Shown one piece after another: positions 46,751 through 57,514 of a stretch of DNA of 64,000 bases (positions are counted from its first letter, which is position 1; each line of letters opens with the position of its first letter). The notes beneath the pieces are model-generated. The model was not told the DNA's origin, did not search any database, and saw only the letters and a program-made list of their open reading frames with translations. Both the position numbers and the translations under genes were made by a program. This DNA is from Cephalopachus bancanus (lineage: Eukaryota > Chordata > Mammalia > Primates > Tarsiidae), in assembly GCA_027257055.1 (NCBI GenBank), contig JAPVLO010000073.1, positions 5,012,501-5,076,500 on the forward strand, in the 5' to 3' direction.

Positions 46751-47030
46751 TTTTTTGTATTTTTTTGTTTATTGAAACATTATAGTTGTAGATATTTTGA
46801 GGTATGAAGTATATTATGTTTTTTGAATAAAATGTGGAATGATTAAATTAAGCTAACCAACATATCTAGCACTTCAAATATGTGACATTTTTGTGTTGAG
46901 AACTTTAGAAACTTACTCTCTTAGCAATATTGAAATGTGCAGTACTCAATTATTATCTATATTATTGGTACTCAACAATTAATATGTTGTGCCATTGAGT
47001 TAAAAAAAATCAAACTTATTCCTTCTATCT
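46751..47030 (-). mobile_element. L1 3' UTR fragment nested in inverted orientation
   Basis: 'aatgtggaatgattaaattaagctaacc' and ATATCTAGCACTTCAAATAT are the reverse complement of the same L1 3' region as the flanking element. A minus-strand L1 end has apparently inserted into a plus-strand L1 end. Confidence 0.6.
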
Positions 47031-47099
47031 TGTATACATATATCATGACATCACTTTGTACTCTATAAATGTATGCAAGTACATTTAAATAATAAAATT

Positions 47100-47635
47100 C
47101 TTAAAAGGGTCATGAAAATATTACATTAAATATTTACAAAATAGCATGTAGCGATTGACACTTAGTGGGAATCCTATAAATGTCAAATTTCTCCTCTATC
47201 CTATTATTCCTAGTTCGGTTCTTCCTATATGAAACTCAAAATTGTTCTGTTCTTTCTCTTTTATGACAACTTTCCAAGTATCCAAATCTAATTTTCATAC
47301 TTATTTTCTACTATTTTCTTTTGCAATCTAAGCATCATCATTTCTTTCATATATTACTTATTGATGTTCTTCCAATCACTTGCTATCATAATTCTTTCAT
47401 ATGAGTTCATTTCCCTTTAGAAATTTCTCTGTAGGATTTTGGTGCCTGTAACTGGGGACAGTTCTCTAGAGATGAGTAATATAAAATAATTTTTGAGGTA
47501 TTGATTTTTACTTGTTTTGCATTCCCTACACAATCTCATCTTTCTCAGTCTTGTGCTATGCTTCACAGCACTTTATCAATATCTAAAATACTTTCTTTAG
47601 GAATTAGCTGATTAATTAATTCAACAAGTATATGT
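47100..47635. other. No feature assigned
   Basis: AT-rich; no gene or clear repeat. Confidence 0.35.
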
Positions 47636-47639
47636 TTGT

Positions 47640-47775
47640 TTATTACTTCTTCCTTTTATTTGAATGTAAATCACATGATAGACGTGATCTGGTCTGTTTT
47701 TTTCCCTTTTTAACTGGCACTTGATACAATATCACCAAGAAAATAAACCATGTTCAATGAGTGATTGATAAATGT
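47640..47775 (+). repeat. L2 LINE 3' fragment (weak)
   Basis: 'tttgaatgtaaatcacatgatag', CTGGCACTTGATACAATATC and 'aataaaccatgttcaatgag' follow the order of an L2 3' end, diverged. Confidence 0.4.
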
Positions 47776-47979
47776 ATTTAAAGCACTTTGTGAAACTATT
47801 TAGAGATGATAATGACTATTTTTATGAAACTGACAACTCACAAATCTTGCATAAAATGTAATTGCTTACAATTTGTTTTCTTATGGTAAAATGTATATTT
47901 ATTATGAAATAAAAGATTAACAAAAAGAAATGAACATATCTACCCTTGTCTCTGTTGATCAGGCCTTCTTTTTGGTTAG

Positions 47980-48150
47980 GGTAAAAGAGTCTGCTCTCCA
48001 GGCAAAGATATCACTCTCTGCCAAGAGAATGAGGAATTCCCTCTGTGACAAGAGCAATAGCTCCTGCCCCCCATTGAGGAAATCCTCCTCCAACTGCCAA
48101 CTGGGGTTGACAGATAAAAGGAGAATTCCTATGGCCTTGGCATGCTACAG
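47980..48150 (+). CDS. Candidate internal coding exon, unknown protein
   Basis: 171 bases (a multiple of three), open in one frame throughout, preceded by a pyrimidine-rich acceptor (CCTTCTTTTTGGTTAG|GG) with a branch-point-like CTGTTGAT about 25 bases upstream. It is followed by a near-perfect donor, CTACAG|GTAAGT. Entry and exit phases are equal (phase 2), so including or skipping it would not shift a frame. Base composition is near 50% GC against about one-third around it. The encoded 57 residues include KRMRNSLCDKSNSSC and LTDKRRIPMALACY; they are basic and Ser/Cys-rich with no domain I recognise. It could also be a non-coding exon or an unrecognised old repeat. Confidence 0.35.
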
Positions 48151-48154
48151 GTAA

Positions 48155-48950
48155 GTACAGTTCTGGCCATGTTTCATTTGTGCAATGGATAATGCAGTAA
48201 AAAAACTATATAGTTGCACTTTATAATTTAATGAGATAATTGTTCAAAGTAGTAGTAGGGGATAATTTAGTAGGCAATAGTGTATGAGTATCTAAACTAT
48301 CAAGTAAAATGATTTTTTAGTATTTGTTCTTTTAAAATGGGTATTGGGCTTAAACTATCATATTGACGCGGTGAAAAATGTCTAATCAAAATGTCCTCTG
48401 TTGCATTTGATATTAGTCTATTCTTTTGTTAAACATAGAAATATAAGCTCCTATTGAATATTATTTAGCCATACAGTAAAACAACTTGGAGCATCACAAA
48501 ACCCCAAAAGAGTGACTCTAAAATACTGACAGAAAAACATATTTTTGGAAGGAATCATCTGACAATAGCATGTTTTCCACTTACATTCTGCAAATGAAGT
48601 AGATTTTTTGTTTTGTCTAATAGAGAAAGTAAATAAAGGATAAACTTTAATTTAAAAAAATTACATAAAATGTTTTATGCTTAAGGAAAGCAACTTCTAC
48701 TTAGCATTTTGCTGATTTAAATTGAATGCAAACTATTATTCTCTGCTAATATCATAACCCTATTTGGCAAAATAGACAAGCAAACAAAAAATTACTTAAG
48801 GTAATAACAACACAAACTATACACAAAAACCATTAACTTTTCTCCAAAGCTAAACATTAAAAATAGATGGTAGTTAAAAAAAACTGTTTTAAAAGAAGAG
48901 TAAATTTGAAAACCTCACATTTTCTGATTCTAAAAGTTATTACAACTTAT
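48155..48950. other. AT-rich sequence, no feature assigned
   Basis: Would be intron if the upstream candidate exon is real. Nothing recognised. Confidence 0.35.
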
Positions 48951-48954
48951 AATG

Positions 48955-50270
48955 ACCAAGACAGTATGAAGCCGGCATAAGGAGAGACATGCATGTCAAT
49001 GGAATAAATTGCAAGTTCAGAAATCAACCCTTTCATTTGTGGTCAATTGATATTTGACAAGAGTGCCATGACAATTTGATAATAAAAGAATAGTTCAACA
49101 AATGGTGCTGGAACAACTGAAATCCACATTAAAAAATAATGTAGTTGAATGCCCTCACTTCACACCACACACAAAATTAACTCAGAATTGATAAGACCAT
49201 ATACATATAAGAGTTAAAACTGTAAAACTCTTAGAGAAAAACATCAGTGTAAATCACTGTGGCCTTGGATTTGACAAGCTTCTTAGATTGACATTAAAAG
49301 CATATCCAACCGGGCTTGGTGGCTCAGCCTGTAATCCCGCGCCTTTGGGAGGCTGAGATGAGTGGATTGTCTGAGCCCGCGGGTTCGAGACCCGCCTGGG
49401 CAGCGAGACCTCATCTCTACAATAAATAAAAAAATCAGCTGGACGTGGTAGCGCATGCCTGTAATTCCGGCTACTCGGAAGGTTGAGGTGGAAGGATCGC
49501 CGGAGCCCAGCAGGTCGGAGCTGCGGTGGCTGGGAGCTGCCACTGCACTGCAGTCTGGGCGACAGACTGAGACTCCAACTCAAAAAAAAAAAAAAATGTA
49601 GACAATAACAAGTGTTGGTGAAGATATGGAGAACCCTCAAATAATGCTAATGGGAATGCAAACTGTTGCAGCCACGTTGAAAAATCGACTGGCAGTTCCT
49701 CAGACTGTTAAACACAGAGTCAACATATTATCCAGCTATTCTACTTCTAGATATACACTCAAAAGAAATAAAAACATATGTCCACACAAAAACTTTATTC
49801 ACAAATGTCCATGGTAGTGTTATTCGATAGCAAAATGTGTGAATATTCCAAATGTTCATAAACTAATGAATGGATAAATACAATTGAGGTATCTTATAAT
49901 GGAATATTATTCATCAACACAAATAAATGAAGTGTTGATATCATGCTGTAATATGGATGAACTTTACTAAGTGAAGGAAGCCAATCAAAAAAGTCACATA
50001 TTTTGTGATTCCATTTATACAAAATATTAAGAATAGGCAAATATATAGAGACAAAAAGTATACTTGTATTTTCCCAAGGGTATAAGATATGGGAAAATGT
50101 ATGAGACTAAAAATAGGATGTTTCTTTTTTGGAGTATGAAAAATGTTTCAAAACTGATGTGGTAATAGTTGCACAAGCCTATGAATATATTGAAAAGTAT
50201 TACATTGTACAACTTAAGTGTGCAAATTGTATGTCATATGAAACATATCAATAAAGTTGTTAAAACATTG
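48955..50270 (+). mobile_element. Old L1 fragment interrupted by a young Alu
   Basis: Left part: ORF2 C-terminal landmarks 'tggtcaattgatatttgacaagagtgcc', CAACAAATGGTGCTGGAACA and 'tgtaaaactcttagagaaaaacatc'. Right part: 'acaataacaagtgttggtgaagatatggag', 'attctacttctagatatacac', CTAAGTGAAGGAAGCCAATC and a 3' UTR ending in a poly(A)-signal-like region near 50268. The Alu at 49309-49596 sits between them, and some ORF2 sequence is missing at the join. Non-coding relic. Confidence 0.88.
49309..49596 (+). repeat. Alu element, young subfamily (forward copy)
   Basis: Forward view of the young consensus: GGTGGCTCAGCCTGTAATCC (one base shorter than usual in the A-box region), CCGCGGGTTCGAGACCCGCC (perfect B box), GGGCAGCGAGACCTCATCTC, CTACAATAAATAAAAAAATC and a GGTGGCTGGGAGCTGCCACT hairpin variant, with an A-tail. 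Clear target-site duplications are not seen, perhaps because of the accompanying L1 deletion. Confidence 0.94.
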
Positions 50271-50274
50271 TATG

Positions 50275-52035
50275 TTTTATTTAACATTCAGAGTTGACAT
50301 AATTATGTTGATTTGATTAACTTTTTTGACGTTTTAGTAAATGAAAATATTTGTTATTAAAAATATATAATGCCTCAACATTTGTGGAGGTCTTGCTATT
50401 TGCCAGATATTGTACTGAATAATCTGAGAGTCAAGAAACTTTCATTCTATGAAAGTTATAACTCAAGTTTGTTAAAAAAAAAAGAAAAGAAATAACAACA
50501 GGGCAAACTGAAGGCAAATGTTGTTTGATATACATTTAGCTGTGCTTTGCCAGAATTCTGAACTCCCCTAAGGATATTTTCTCAAAGACCATTATGTGTG
50601 TGTGTGTGTGTGTATAAATATGTACTTATGACATATCTTGTGTATACATACAGCAAGATATGTAATGAGATATACAATGAAACATGCAATGAGATTTGTA
50701 TATAATTATACGTGTGAAATATATAAGATTATATATAAAACATATTCATGATTAATATCTATGTATGTTTGAAATGTATCAAGTGTTCTTATAACATTAG
50801 GCGGTATGGAAATACGTCCTACGGTCCTAGTTTAGATCACTGATCCACGAGCCTCAGGCCCAACTCCATTATTGGTGAGCACTGGATCAAGAGTAAAACT
50901 TGACAACTTCAGATCAAGTAAATAAACTTTTAAATAAAGTAAGTTTCAGGTTCCCACCATGGCAAATATATTATCATAATGAGAAAGTCCTGTGTAATTT
51001 TAAAATTTGCCCAGTTCAGATTTTAGCATTAAGACATTACAGTGAGGGCAAAGGCAGCCTCTGGTACCTAGCCTTCACATCTTTTCTTTCTTCCCCAGTT
51101 CCATCTTAAACTCTGAGAAGCTTTGTGTGCATTTTGCAGGCACCCAAGGTGAAATACCCAACCTTCATCCATTTTCATATTCCACCTCATGTGCATGCAA
51201 AGTGGACATGGATACAAGATTTTCTGGTGAGGTTCTTCATGTATAACTCTTCAAGTAGCATTTCTTTCCATGTGAAGACCTGTAAACTAAAGAGACATGT
51301 TATCTAATGCCCCCCTCCCACCCACACACACATATTCAACATGCAGTGGTAAGACAGGATGGTTTCAACAGACTTTCTTGTTTAAATAGGAAGAAAATAA
51401 AAGACACAGTGACTGATCTGCAGTGATTATGAAATCCAGCCTAGCATGTAGTCTAGCTCCTTGATTTGGGCCTATACTTACTTCTTGGGAATGATTATCT
51501 AAAATGTTTAGATTTTCTCCCTAGGCTCTTGGTTGTGTCCTCTGTGTAGCCTTTCAGACAAACAAGCAAACAAAGGCCTATGTTTGATATGGAGCAATGT
51601 TCTCAGTTCTCAGTCAGCCCTCTGTTCATAGAAACTGGGGAATTCAAAGACCTTTTTTGATTTTGCATATTCTCTTCCTGTCAGTCCACATGATCTAACT
51701 TCTTTTTACAAATTGTGTTGAATTCCTGTACAGTAAATGATAATTTTATTTAATAAACTCATGCCACAATCACATTTCAAATAAAAGTGTCTTAAGCACT
51801 TCTTCTACATGCATTGAACACTACATCAGGTGGTGCTATAATTTTCACTTTAGTCATCAAAAATGATTCAAGAAACTCATGTGAAATAAGATACTACATT
51901 ATATTTACCCCTATTTTTACATATTCTGACTGTCTTCTTTCTGAAACTCTAAGTCTTCTGCTATCATTTTCTCTCTGTTTAGAGACCTAGCTCTAGACAT
52001 TTTTTAAGGCACATTAGTTAGCAAAATTTCTTAGT
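50275..52035. other. Unique sequence, no gene recognised
   Basis: Contains a (GT)n tract at 50595-50614. Short frames at 50900-51109 and 51125-51307 (+) have no recognised content. Nothing else assigned. Confidence 0.35.
50595..50614. repeat. (TG)n microsatellite
   Basis: About ten TG units followed by an AT-rich segment. Confidence 0.9.
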
Positions 52036-52039
52036 TTCC

Positions 52040-52945
52040 CTTTGTCTGAGGATATCTTTATTTCCCTTTTATTCCAGAAGGATATTTTTGCTGGATATAA
52101 TAATCATGGTTGACGGGTCTTTCTTTTCATTACTTTCTTTATGACAGCTACGACTTCATATGAAAATCCATTATCTAGTAAACTGACATTTACTCATAGG
52201 TAATGCACTGCTTCTCTTTGAATACTTACAAGATTTTTATTTCTCAGAAATTTAATTATGATGTATTTTCACCTGGATTTCTTTGGGATTATCCTTTTTG
52301 GGATTCACTCATCTTCTTGAATCTGTAGATCCATGCCTTTTAACCAAACTTAAGAATTTTTCAGCCATTATTTTTTTCAGGTTATTTTTTATTTCCACTG
52401 TATCTCTATTCTCCACTTTCTCAACACCAATGATACAAATATTAGGGTGGTTTTTTTTTGTATTGTCTTACAGGTATTTGAAAGTTTTTTTTTCAGTCTA
52501 GTTCTCTCTTTTGTTTACATTGGGTAAATCTACTGATCTCTTCTCAATTTTATTGATTGTACCTCTATCATCTCCACATTACTATTTAACCCATTCAGTG
52601 GTTTTTCTTATTTAATTTTTCTATTTTTCAAGTCTATAATTTTCATTTTCTTCTTTTTATAGTGTTGATCTCTTTGCTAAGATTTCTCATTGTTCCATTT
52701 GTTTTAAGATAATTCATAGTTACTTTTTGAAGTGTTATGGTGATGACTGCTTTAAAATCTTTGCCAGATAACTCCAATGACGTATGATTCATCTTGGCAT
52801 TTTGTCTGTTAATAGTCTTTGTTCATTCATGTTGTGATTTTCTTGATTCTTGTTATAATGAATAATTTTCAATTGTGTTTCCAAAATTTAAGTTATTATA
52901 CCATGAATATCTGAATCCTATTTCATCTTTTATTTTAAGCAGGAA
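52040..52945 (-). mobile_element. Old L1M upstream (5') region fragment
   Basis: Antisense L1M 5'-half phrases: 'ggatatttttgctggatataataatc', 'attatgatgtattttcacctggatttc', CTTCTTGAATCTGTAGATCC and 'atgactgctttaaaatctttgccagata'. These resemble the 5'/ORF1 region of old L1M families. Fully decayed. Confidence 0.6.
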
Positions 52946-52952
52946 ATTCCCC

Positions 52953-53760
52953 TGTTGAGACAGGAGATAGCTAGACAAAGACTTGGCAGACAGAGAGGGA
53001 GTCCTCTGGTAACAATGTAGCAAATTTCTGACTGGCCTCTTGACTCAACTTTAGTAAACAAGCTCGCTGCAAGCCTCTCAAACTAGAGCTTAAGTACTCA
53101 CGGCTCTTAATACTGACCAATCAGAACAGCTACAGCTTACAGCTAGTGCTAACCAATGAGCTTGGACTTAGGGCTATTTAAGCACCAGGTTTTTCAGCCT
53201 TACAGGGGTAGTTCTATCGAGTTCCTCCTGCTGAGGATGCTCTCAAAAAATCCTGCTTTCTCACTTTCCGGCTGTCCATATCACTCGTTCTTCCTGGACG
53301 TGAGACAAGAACCTCAACCCTGAAGAGATGTAACCTGAAGAGCTGCCAAAGATCATTGGAGCCAAAAAGCTGTGCACCCCAGAAGCTGCCTTGCCAGCCA
53401 ACAGAGTTGGCTGAACCAGGAGAGCTGCCGGAAAAAGGTGAGACTCCAAAGCTGAGTTTAAAACCCCGGGGCTAGGCTTGCTAGCCCACAGAATTGCAAC
53501 ACTCTCAGGGCTTGGCTTGCCAGCCCATTAGAGCTGATACTTCCGGGGCTAGGCTTACCAGCTCCTCGACAACCCCCTCTGGGGCTTGGCTTGTTAGTCC
53601 ATTAGAGCTGACACTTCTGGGGCTAGGTTTACCAGCCCTTCCACAACCGTATCTGAGGCTTGTCTGGCCAACCCATTGAGCTGCCACTGTTGAAGCCCAG
53701 GCTGACCTGAAAAATCTGCATCACTGTGTCTTGCTCTCTGTTTACCTGGAGGAGCTACAA
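52953..53760 (+). mobile_element. ERV1-like solo LTR with internal tandem repeats
   Basis: Starts TGTTGAGACAGGAGATAGCT and has CCAAT-type sites (GACCAATCAGAAC, near 53118; AACCAATGAGC, near 53151) and a TATA-like CTATTTAAG (53173). The 3' half carries six 36-40 bp repeats. This is the architecture of a gammaretrovirus-like (class I) LTR in plus orientation. No internal viral genes or primer-binding site follow, so it is a solo LTR. Family not identified; exact ends uncertain. Confidence 0.65.
53468..53690 (+). repeat. Six-unit tandem repeat in the LTR 3' half
   Basis: Units begin GGGGCTAGGCTTGCTAGCCC (53468), GGGCTTGGCTTGCCAGCCCA (53508), GGGGCTAGGCTTACCAGCTC (53545), GGGGCTTGGCTTGTTAGTCC (53581), GGGGCTAGGTTTACCAGCCC (53619) and GAGGCTTGTCTGGCCAACCC (53655). 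CTTGG-type and CTAGG-type units alternate, so the real period is a dimer of 73-74 bases (53508-53580 and 53581-53654). Confidence 0.9.
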
Positions 53761-53769
53761 CCTATTGAG

Positions 53770-54210
53770 TACATTGATATCTATCTAGGATTGTCTATAT
53801 AAAGAATATTTAAATTAAGTGTATAGTCCAATGTAATATATGTATTTAAAGTCTACTTATAACATTTATAATTAGAAATGAATCTGCAAATAAATTAATA
53901 AAATTATACCATTATAAAACTCTGGATGTGGATAATCAATATTCTCATCTATAAAATTGGAGCTAATGTCTATTTTGCTGGGTTATTATAATAAAACTAA
54001 TGTTAATCTGTAGCATAGTGCCTAGAGCATAGTACATGCAAAAAATGTAACTATTATTATTTGTTCTCTTTTTATTATAATATCTTTCATAGAACTCTGC
54101 CTGAAGAACAATTTAAATTTGGTCAAAATGATATTTGAGTAAAGGAAATTGTCTTTATCAGTAAAGAGTTGCTGAAAGGTTTAGTGAGTGATTTACCAAT
54201 CATAAAACAG
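53770..54210. other. AT-rich sequence, no feature assigned
   Basis: 53930-54055 has MIR-like phrases in sense (AATATTCTCATCTATAAAAT, 'gtgcctagagcatagtac'), so a diverged MIR is likely there. Confidence 0.45.
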
Positions 54211-54215
54211 TTTGT

Positions 54216-54503
54216 GTCCAGGTGAGGTGGCTCAAGCCTATAATTCAAACACTTTGGGAGGCTGAAGCAACAGGATTTCCTGAGACCATGGGTTCGAGAC
54301 CAACCTGGGTGACTTAGTGAGACCTTGTATCTACAATAAATCAAAAAATTAGCCAGGAGTGGTGGCATGTGTTTGTAATTTCAGCAACTTGGAAGGCTGA
54401 GGCGGAAGGATTGCCAGAGCCCAGCAGGCCTATGCTGGGGTGGCCATGAGTGTGCCACTGCATGTCAGCCAGGGCAACAGAGTGAGATTACAACTAAAAA
54501 AAA
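54216..54503 (+). repeat. Alu element, middle lineage
   Basis: Forward Alu with CATGGGTTCGAGACCAACCT, GGGTGACTTAGTGAGACC and CTACAATAAATCAAAAAATT, ending in an A-tail. Flanks AAACAGTTTGT and AACAGTTTTGT are a decayed target-site duplication. Confidence 0.93.
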
Positions 54504-54624
54504 ACAACAGTTTTGTACGAACTACAATGCACAATAGAGTAATTGGTCTGTAAAAATGTCTGCTAAGTACATGCACATCTCACAAAAGTCATCAAAGAAA
54601 AGGACATACAAATAATTTTTTAAA

Positions 54625-54893
54625 TGGGTGCGGTGGCTCATGTCTGTAATCCCAGCACTTTGGGAGGCCGAGGTGAGAGGATTGCCTGAGCCCATGGGTT
54701 CAAGACCATTCTGGGTAACTTGGCAAGACCTCATCTCTACAATAAATCAAGAAAAACGAGCTGAGCGTGGTGGCGCAGACCTGTAGTTTCAGCTACTTGG
54801 AAGACGGAGGTGGAAGGATCGCTTGAGCATAGCTGGTTGAGGCTGCGGTGCCCGTGAGCATGCCACTGCACTCCAGCCTGAGCGACAAAGTGA
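54625..54893 (+). repeat. Alu element, middle lineage
   Basis: Forward Alu: GGGTGCGGTGGCTCATGTCT, GGGTAACTTGGCAAGACCTC, ACAATAAATCAAG and GCCACTGCACTCCAGCCTGA. Retains AACTTGG. Flanking ATTTTTTAAA at both ends is compatible with a target-site duplication. Confidence 0.93.
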
Positions 54894-54904
54894 GATTTTT
54901 TAAA

Positions 54905-55435
54905 ATTGTTTAATTTTTTTTAATTGTTGAAACTGACTGATATTGACATAGAGCTTCATTATAATATTCTTTCTACTTCTGTGAAAAATTCCATAACAAT
55001 AATTTAAAATACTCCAGCATCTTACAACCCTTGTAAAATGAAACATCTTACGGAACATTTCTGGTTTGTTAGGTTTTCCTTTACTAGAGTCACCAACCTC
55101 ACTTGGTTGGAATAGTTAGTTCAAGGGTGGCCAACTCAAAGTGTCAAATTGCTTAGTAGGAAATAGGAATGGGAAACAGGCCAGCTCAGAGCAAATTTGG
55201 AGAAAGCTTACTTTATCCTGATCGTATAGCTACAGCTTGGTGTCTGTGATTGCGTCTCTAAGGAATTCAGACAATGATGCTAAATTCAAGAGAAGACTTA
55301 AATCTGAATTTTTACCTAAACTTCTTAATATTTAAACATTGGCAAAATATATACATTAGTAAAACAAATTATTGTGCTATGTAAACAAATTTATCTGGGT
55401 GATATCTAGTAATAAACGAAGTTAGAGAATGAAAA
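54905..55435. other. Unique sequence, no feature assigned
   Basis: No gene or clear repeat recognised. Confidence 0.35.
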
Positions 55436-55439
55436 AGTT

Positions 55440-55815
55440 TCTATTTACCAATTATTTTAGCTTGGCTAGTTATAACGAAGTATCATAGACTGGGTGGCTT
55501 ATGACAACAGAAACTTATTTCTCACTGTTTTGGAGACTAGAAGTTTGAAATCAGGGTGCCAGTATGGCTGGGTGCTGGAAAGGACACTCTTTTATGTTGC
55601 AGACTGCCAACTTCTCATTGTTCTTGAAAGGCACTAAGAAGGCAAGAGAGCTTTAGGGTTCCCTTTTATAAGGCCACCCATTCCATTCATGAAGATGCCC
55701 TCATGACCTAATCACCTCCCAAATGCCCCACCTCTCAGCACCACCATATTTGGGTGGGTAGGATTTCGACATGAGAATTGTGGGGAGGATACAAACGTTT
55801 AGCCCAGAACACCAA
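55440..55815 (-). mobile_element. MLT1-type MaLR solo LTR
   Basis: Antisense LTR order: 'atcatagactgggtggcttatgacaacagaa', TTATTTCTCACTGTTTTGGA, ATGACCTAATCACCTCCCAA and a final 'gagaattgtggggaggatacaaacg'. Ancient ERVL-MaLR LTR with no internal sequence. Confidence 0.88.
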
Positions 55816-55839
55816 TAACTACAGATATTCTCTTTAGTC

Positions 55840-56540
55840 AGAGACATGGAAATTAAAACAAGAATCAAGTATAATTTCCTATCAGATTGTCAAACAAAAT
55901 AAAACAAGTCATAACATTAATACATTTTAGTGCCTGTAAGAGCACATACAACTGCAATGTCAATAAAGTGTTGAAAAGAGTATAAAGGGTAAAAGTTCTT
56001 TAGAAGGCCAGTTGGGTGGTAGCTACCAAAAATATATACACAGGTATAGATACACTCTTGGACTATACAAGTGTGTTTCAAGGAATCTAAAGAAAAACTT
56101 ACATGTACAATAGTGATTCTGTATTAAGATGTCTCTTGAAGAGCTGTTTATAATAGCAAAGGATAAGTCAAGATAACCCTATACATTTAAGTAAATGAGG
56201 GATTCATTAAATATGGTACATCCAAATTATGTAATACTGGAAAACTGAAAAAAATGTGGAAGATCCATATCTACTTGCAAGGAAAGTGCAAGATATATAC
56301 TTATTAAAATAGATACTAAAAGAATGGGTATAGTATAATTATGTTTTAATAAAACATTTATATGCGTATGTGTGTTAGCAAGAGAACTGAAAGAACAGAC
56401 CACAGAATTTTAACACATGTAGCTTTTTAAATGGAAACTTGATTGAAATGGAGAGGTGAGACAGGACTTCAACATCTTATAGCTATTGCTTAAATATTTT
56501 CCAGTAAAGATATATTCATTAATTTTATATAATTAGAAAG
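55840..56540 (+). mobile_element. Old L1 (ME-like) 3' fragment
   Basis: Phrases 'agacatggaaattaaaacaagaatc', 'gctgtttataatagcaaaggataag' and ATGGTACATCCAAATTATGT follow the order of L1ME/L1M 3' regions. Strong decay. Confidence 0.5.
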
Positions 56541-56542
56541 AA

Positions 56543-56690
56543 TAGGATTGGCATGGTGGTGTGCCCCTATAGTCCCAGTCACTTGGGAGACTGAGGCGGA
56601 AAGATTGCTTAAGTCCAGGAGTAGCTTGAGACTAACCTGGGCAACACTGAAGGACCCTGTCTCTTAAAAAATAAAAATTAAAAATAGTAA
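56543..56690 (+). repeat. Free left Alu monomer (FLAM-like)
   Basis: Single Alu arm: GGCATGGTGGTGTGCCCCTA, 'agtcccagtcacttgggagactgaggcggaaagattgc', then an A-rich tail. No second arm follows, so it is a monomer of the fossil FLAM type. Confidence 0.8.
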
Positions 56691-57045
56691 GGTAAAAACT
56701 AAGTGAAGCCTAAAAATGTGGTTATCATAGTAATGAAAGATATATAACTCAAAAAATAAATCATTACCTATTAGTTAAAAATATTAAGTAACCTGTTATG
56801 AAAGTCATGATGTTAAATGTAGAGCTCTGAAGTGAAATGACTTAAGATCCAGAACATCTTGTCCAATTGCTTAGGTTCAAACTAAGACAGTCAGTTGTGT
56901 GATCTTGACCAAGCTTTGTGTATATCATACATCTCTACTTATAGCATCTTACAAATAATAGTAGATAATGAATGTGAAGTGTTTGGCATAGCTCCTGATA
57001 CTTTGAGTGCATTCTCTAAATCAAGTTAACTAGTTTAACCATCTC

Positions 57046-57365
57046 AGTTTTTTTTTTTTTTTAGAAAATGATATTTATTTGAAAATAAGGTATTGCAATG
57101 GGAATACACATGCCATCATAAACAATGCGCGCATTAAGTGAGGCAAATGAGGCTAAAGGTTTTCAAAGAAAGAATGAGAATAATTGCATAATTGTTTTGA
57201 GATAGTTATCCCTGGCTACAGGAATCAATAAGGGTGATACAGACCTGAGACTGGGCAGGAAGTTGCTGGGTAGATGTCCTCACAGAAGAATTTTTTGCGT
57301 GTGTGTAAGGTAGCAATGGTCTTTGTGTAAGGCTGTGGTTTTTGCAGTCTTTTGTGATAGTTCTT
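57046..57365 (-). pseudogene. Possible processed (retro) pseudogene 3' UTR
   Basis: A T-run at 57046-57062 is followed by 'tagaaaatgatatttatttg'. Read on the minus strand this is AAATAAATATC about 15 bases before a poly(A) tail, the layout of a reverse-transcribed mRNA end. The parent gene is not recognised and no frame is preserved; the far end is undefined. Confidence 0.4.
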
Positions 57366-57384
57366 TATTATTACTACTATTATT

Positions 57385-57506
57385 TTTTAGAGACAGAGTC
57401 TCACTTTATCACCCAGGCTGGAGTGCACAACCATGGCTCACTCAACCGCGACCTCCTCAGCTCCTCCATACTCCTGCCTCAGGCCCCCAAGCATCTAGGA
57501 CCACAG
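57385..57506 (-). repeat. Partial Alu monomer
   Basis: Reverse Alu arm: TTTTTTAGAGACAGAGTCTC, ACCCAGGCTGGAGTGCACAA, 'ctcctgcctcaggcccccaagcatctaggaccaca'. Only one arm, internally shortened. Confidence 0.75.
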
Positions 57507-57514
57507 TTTGGGTT

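Noticed and set aside
53494..53687. Opposing 60-residue repeat-containing frames
   Set aside because: Created by the tandem repeat of the LTR in both directions; not a protein.
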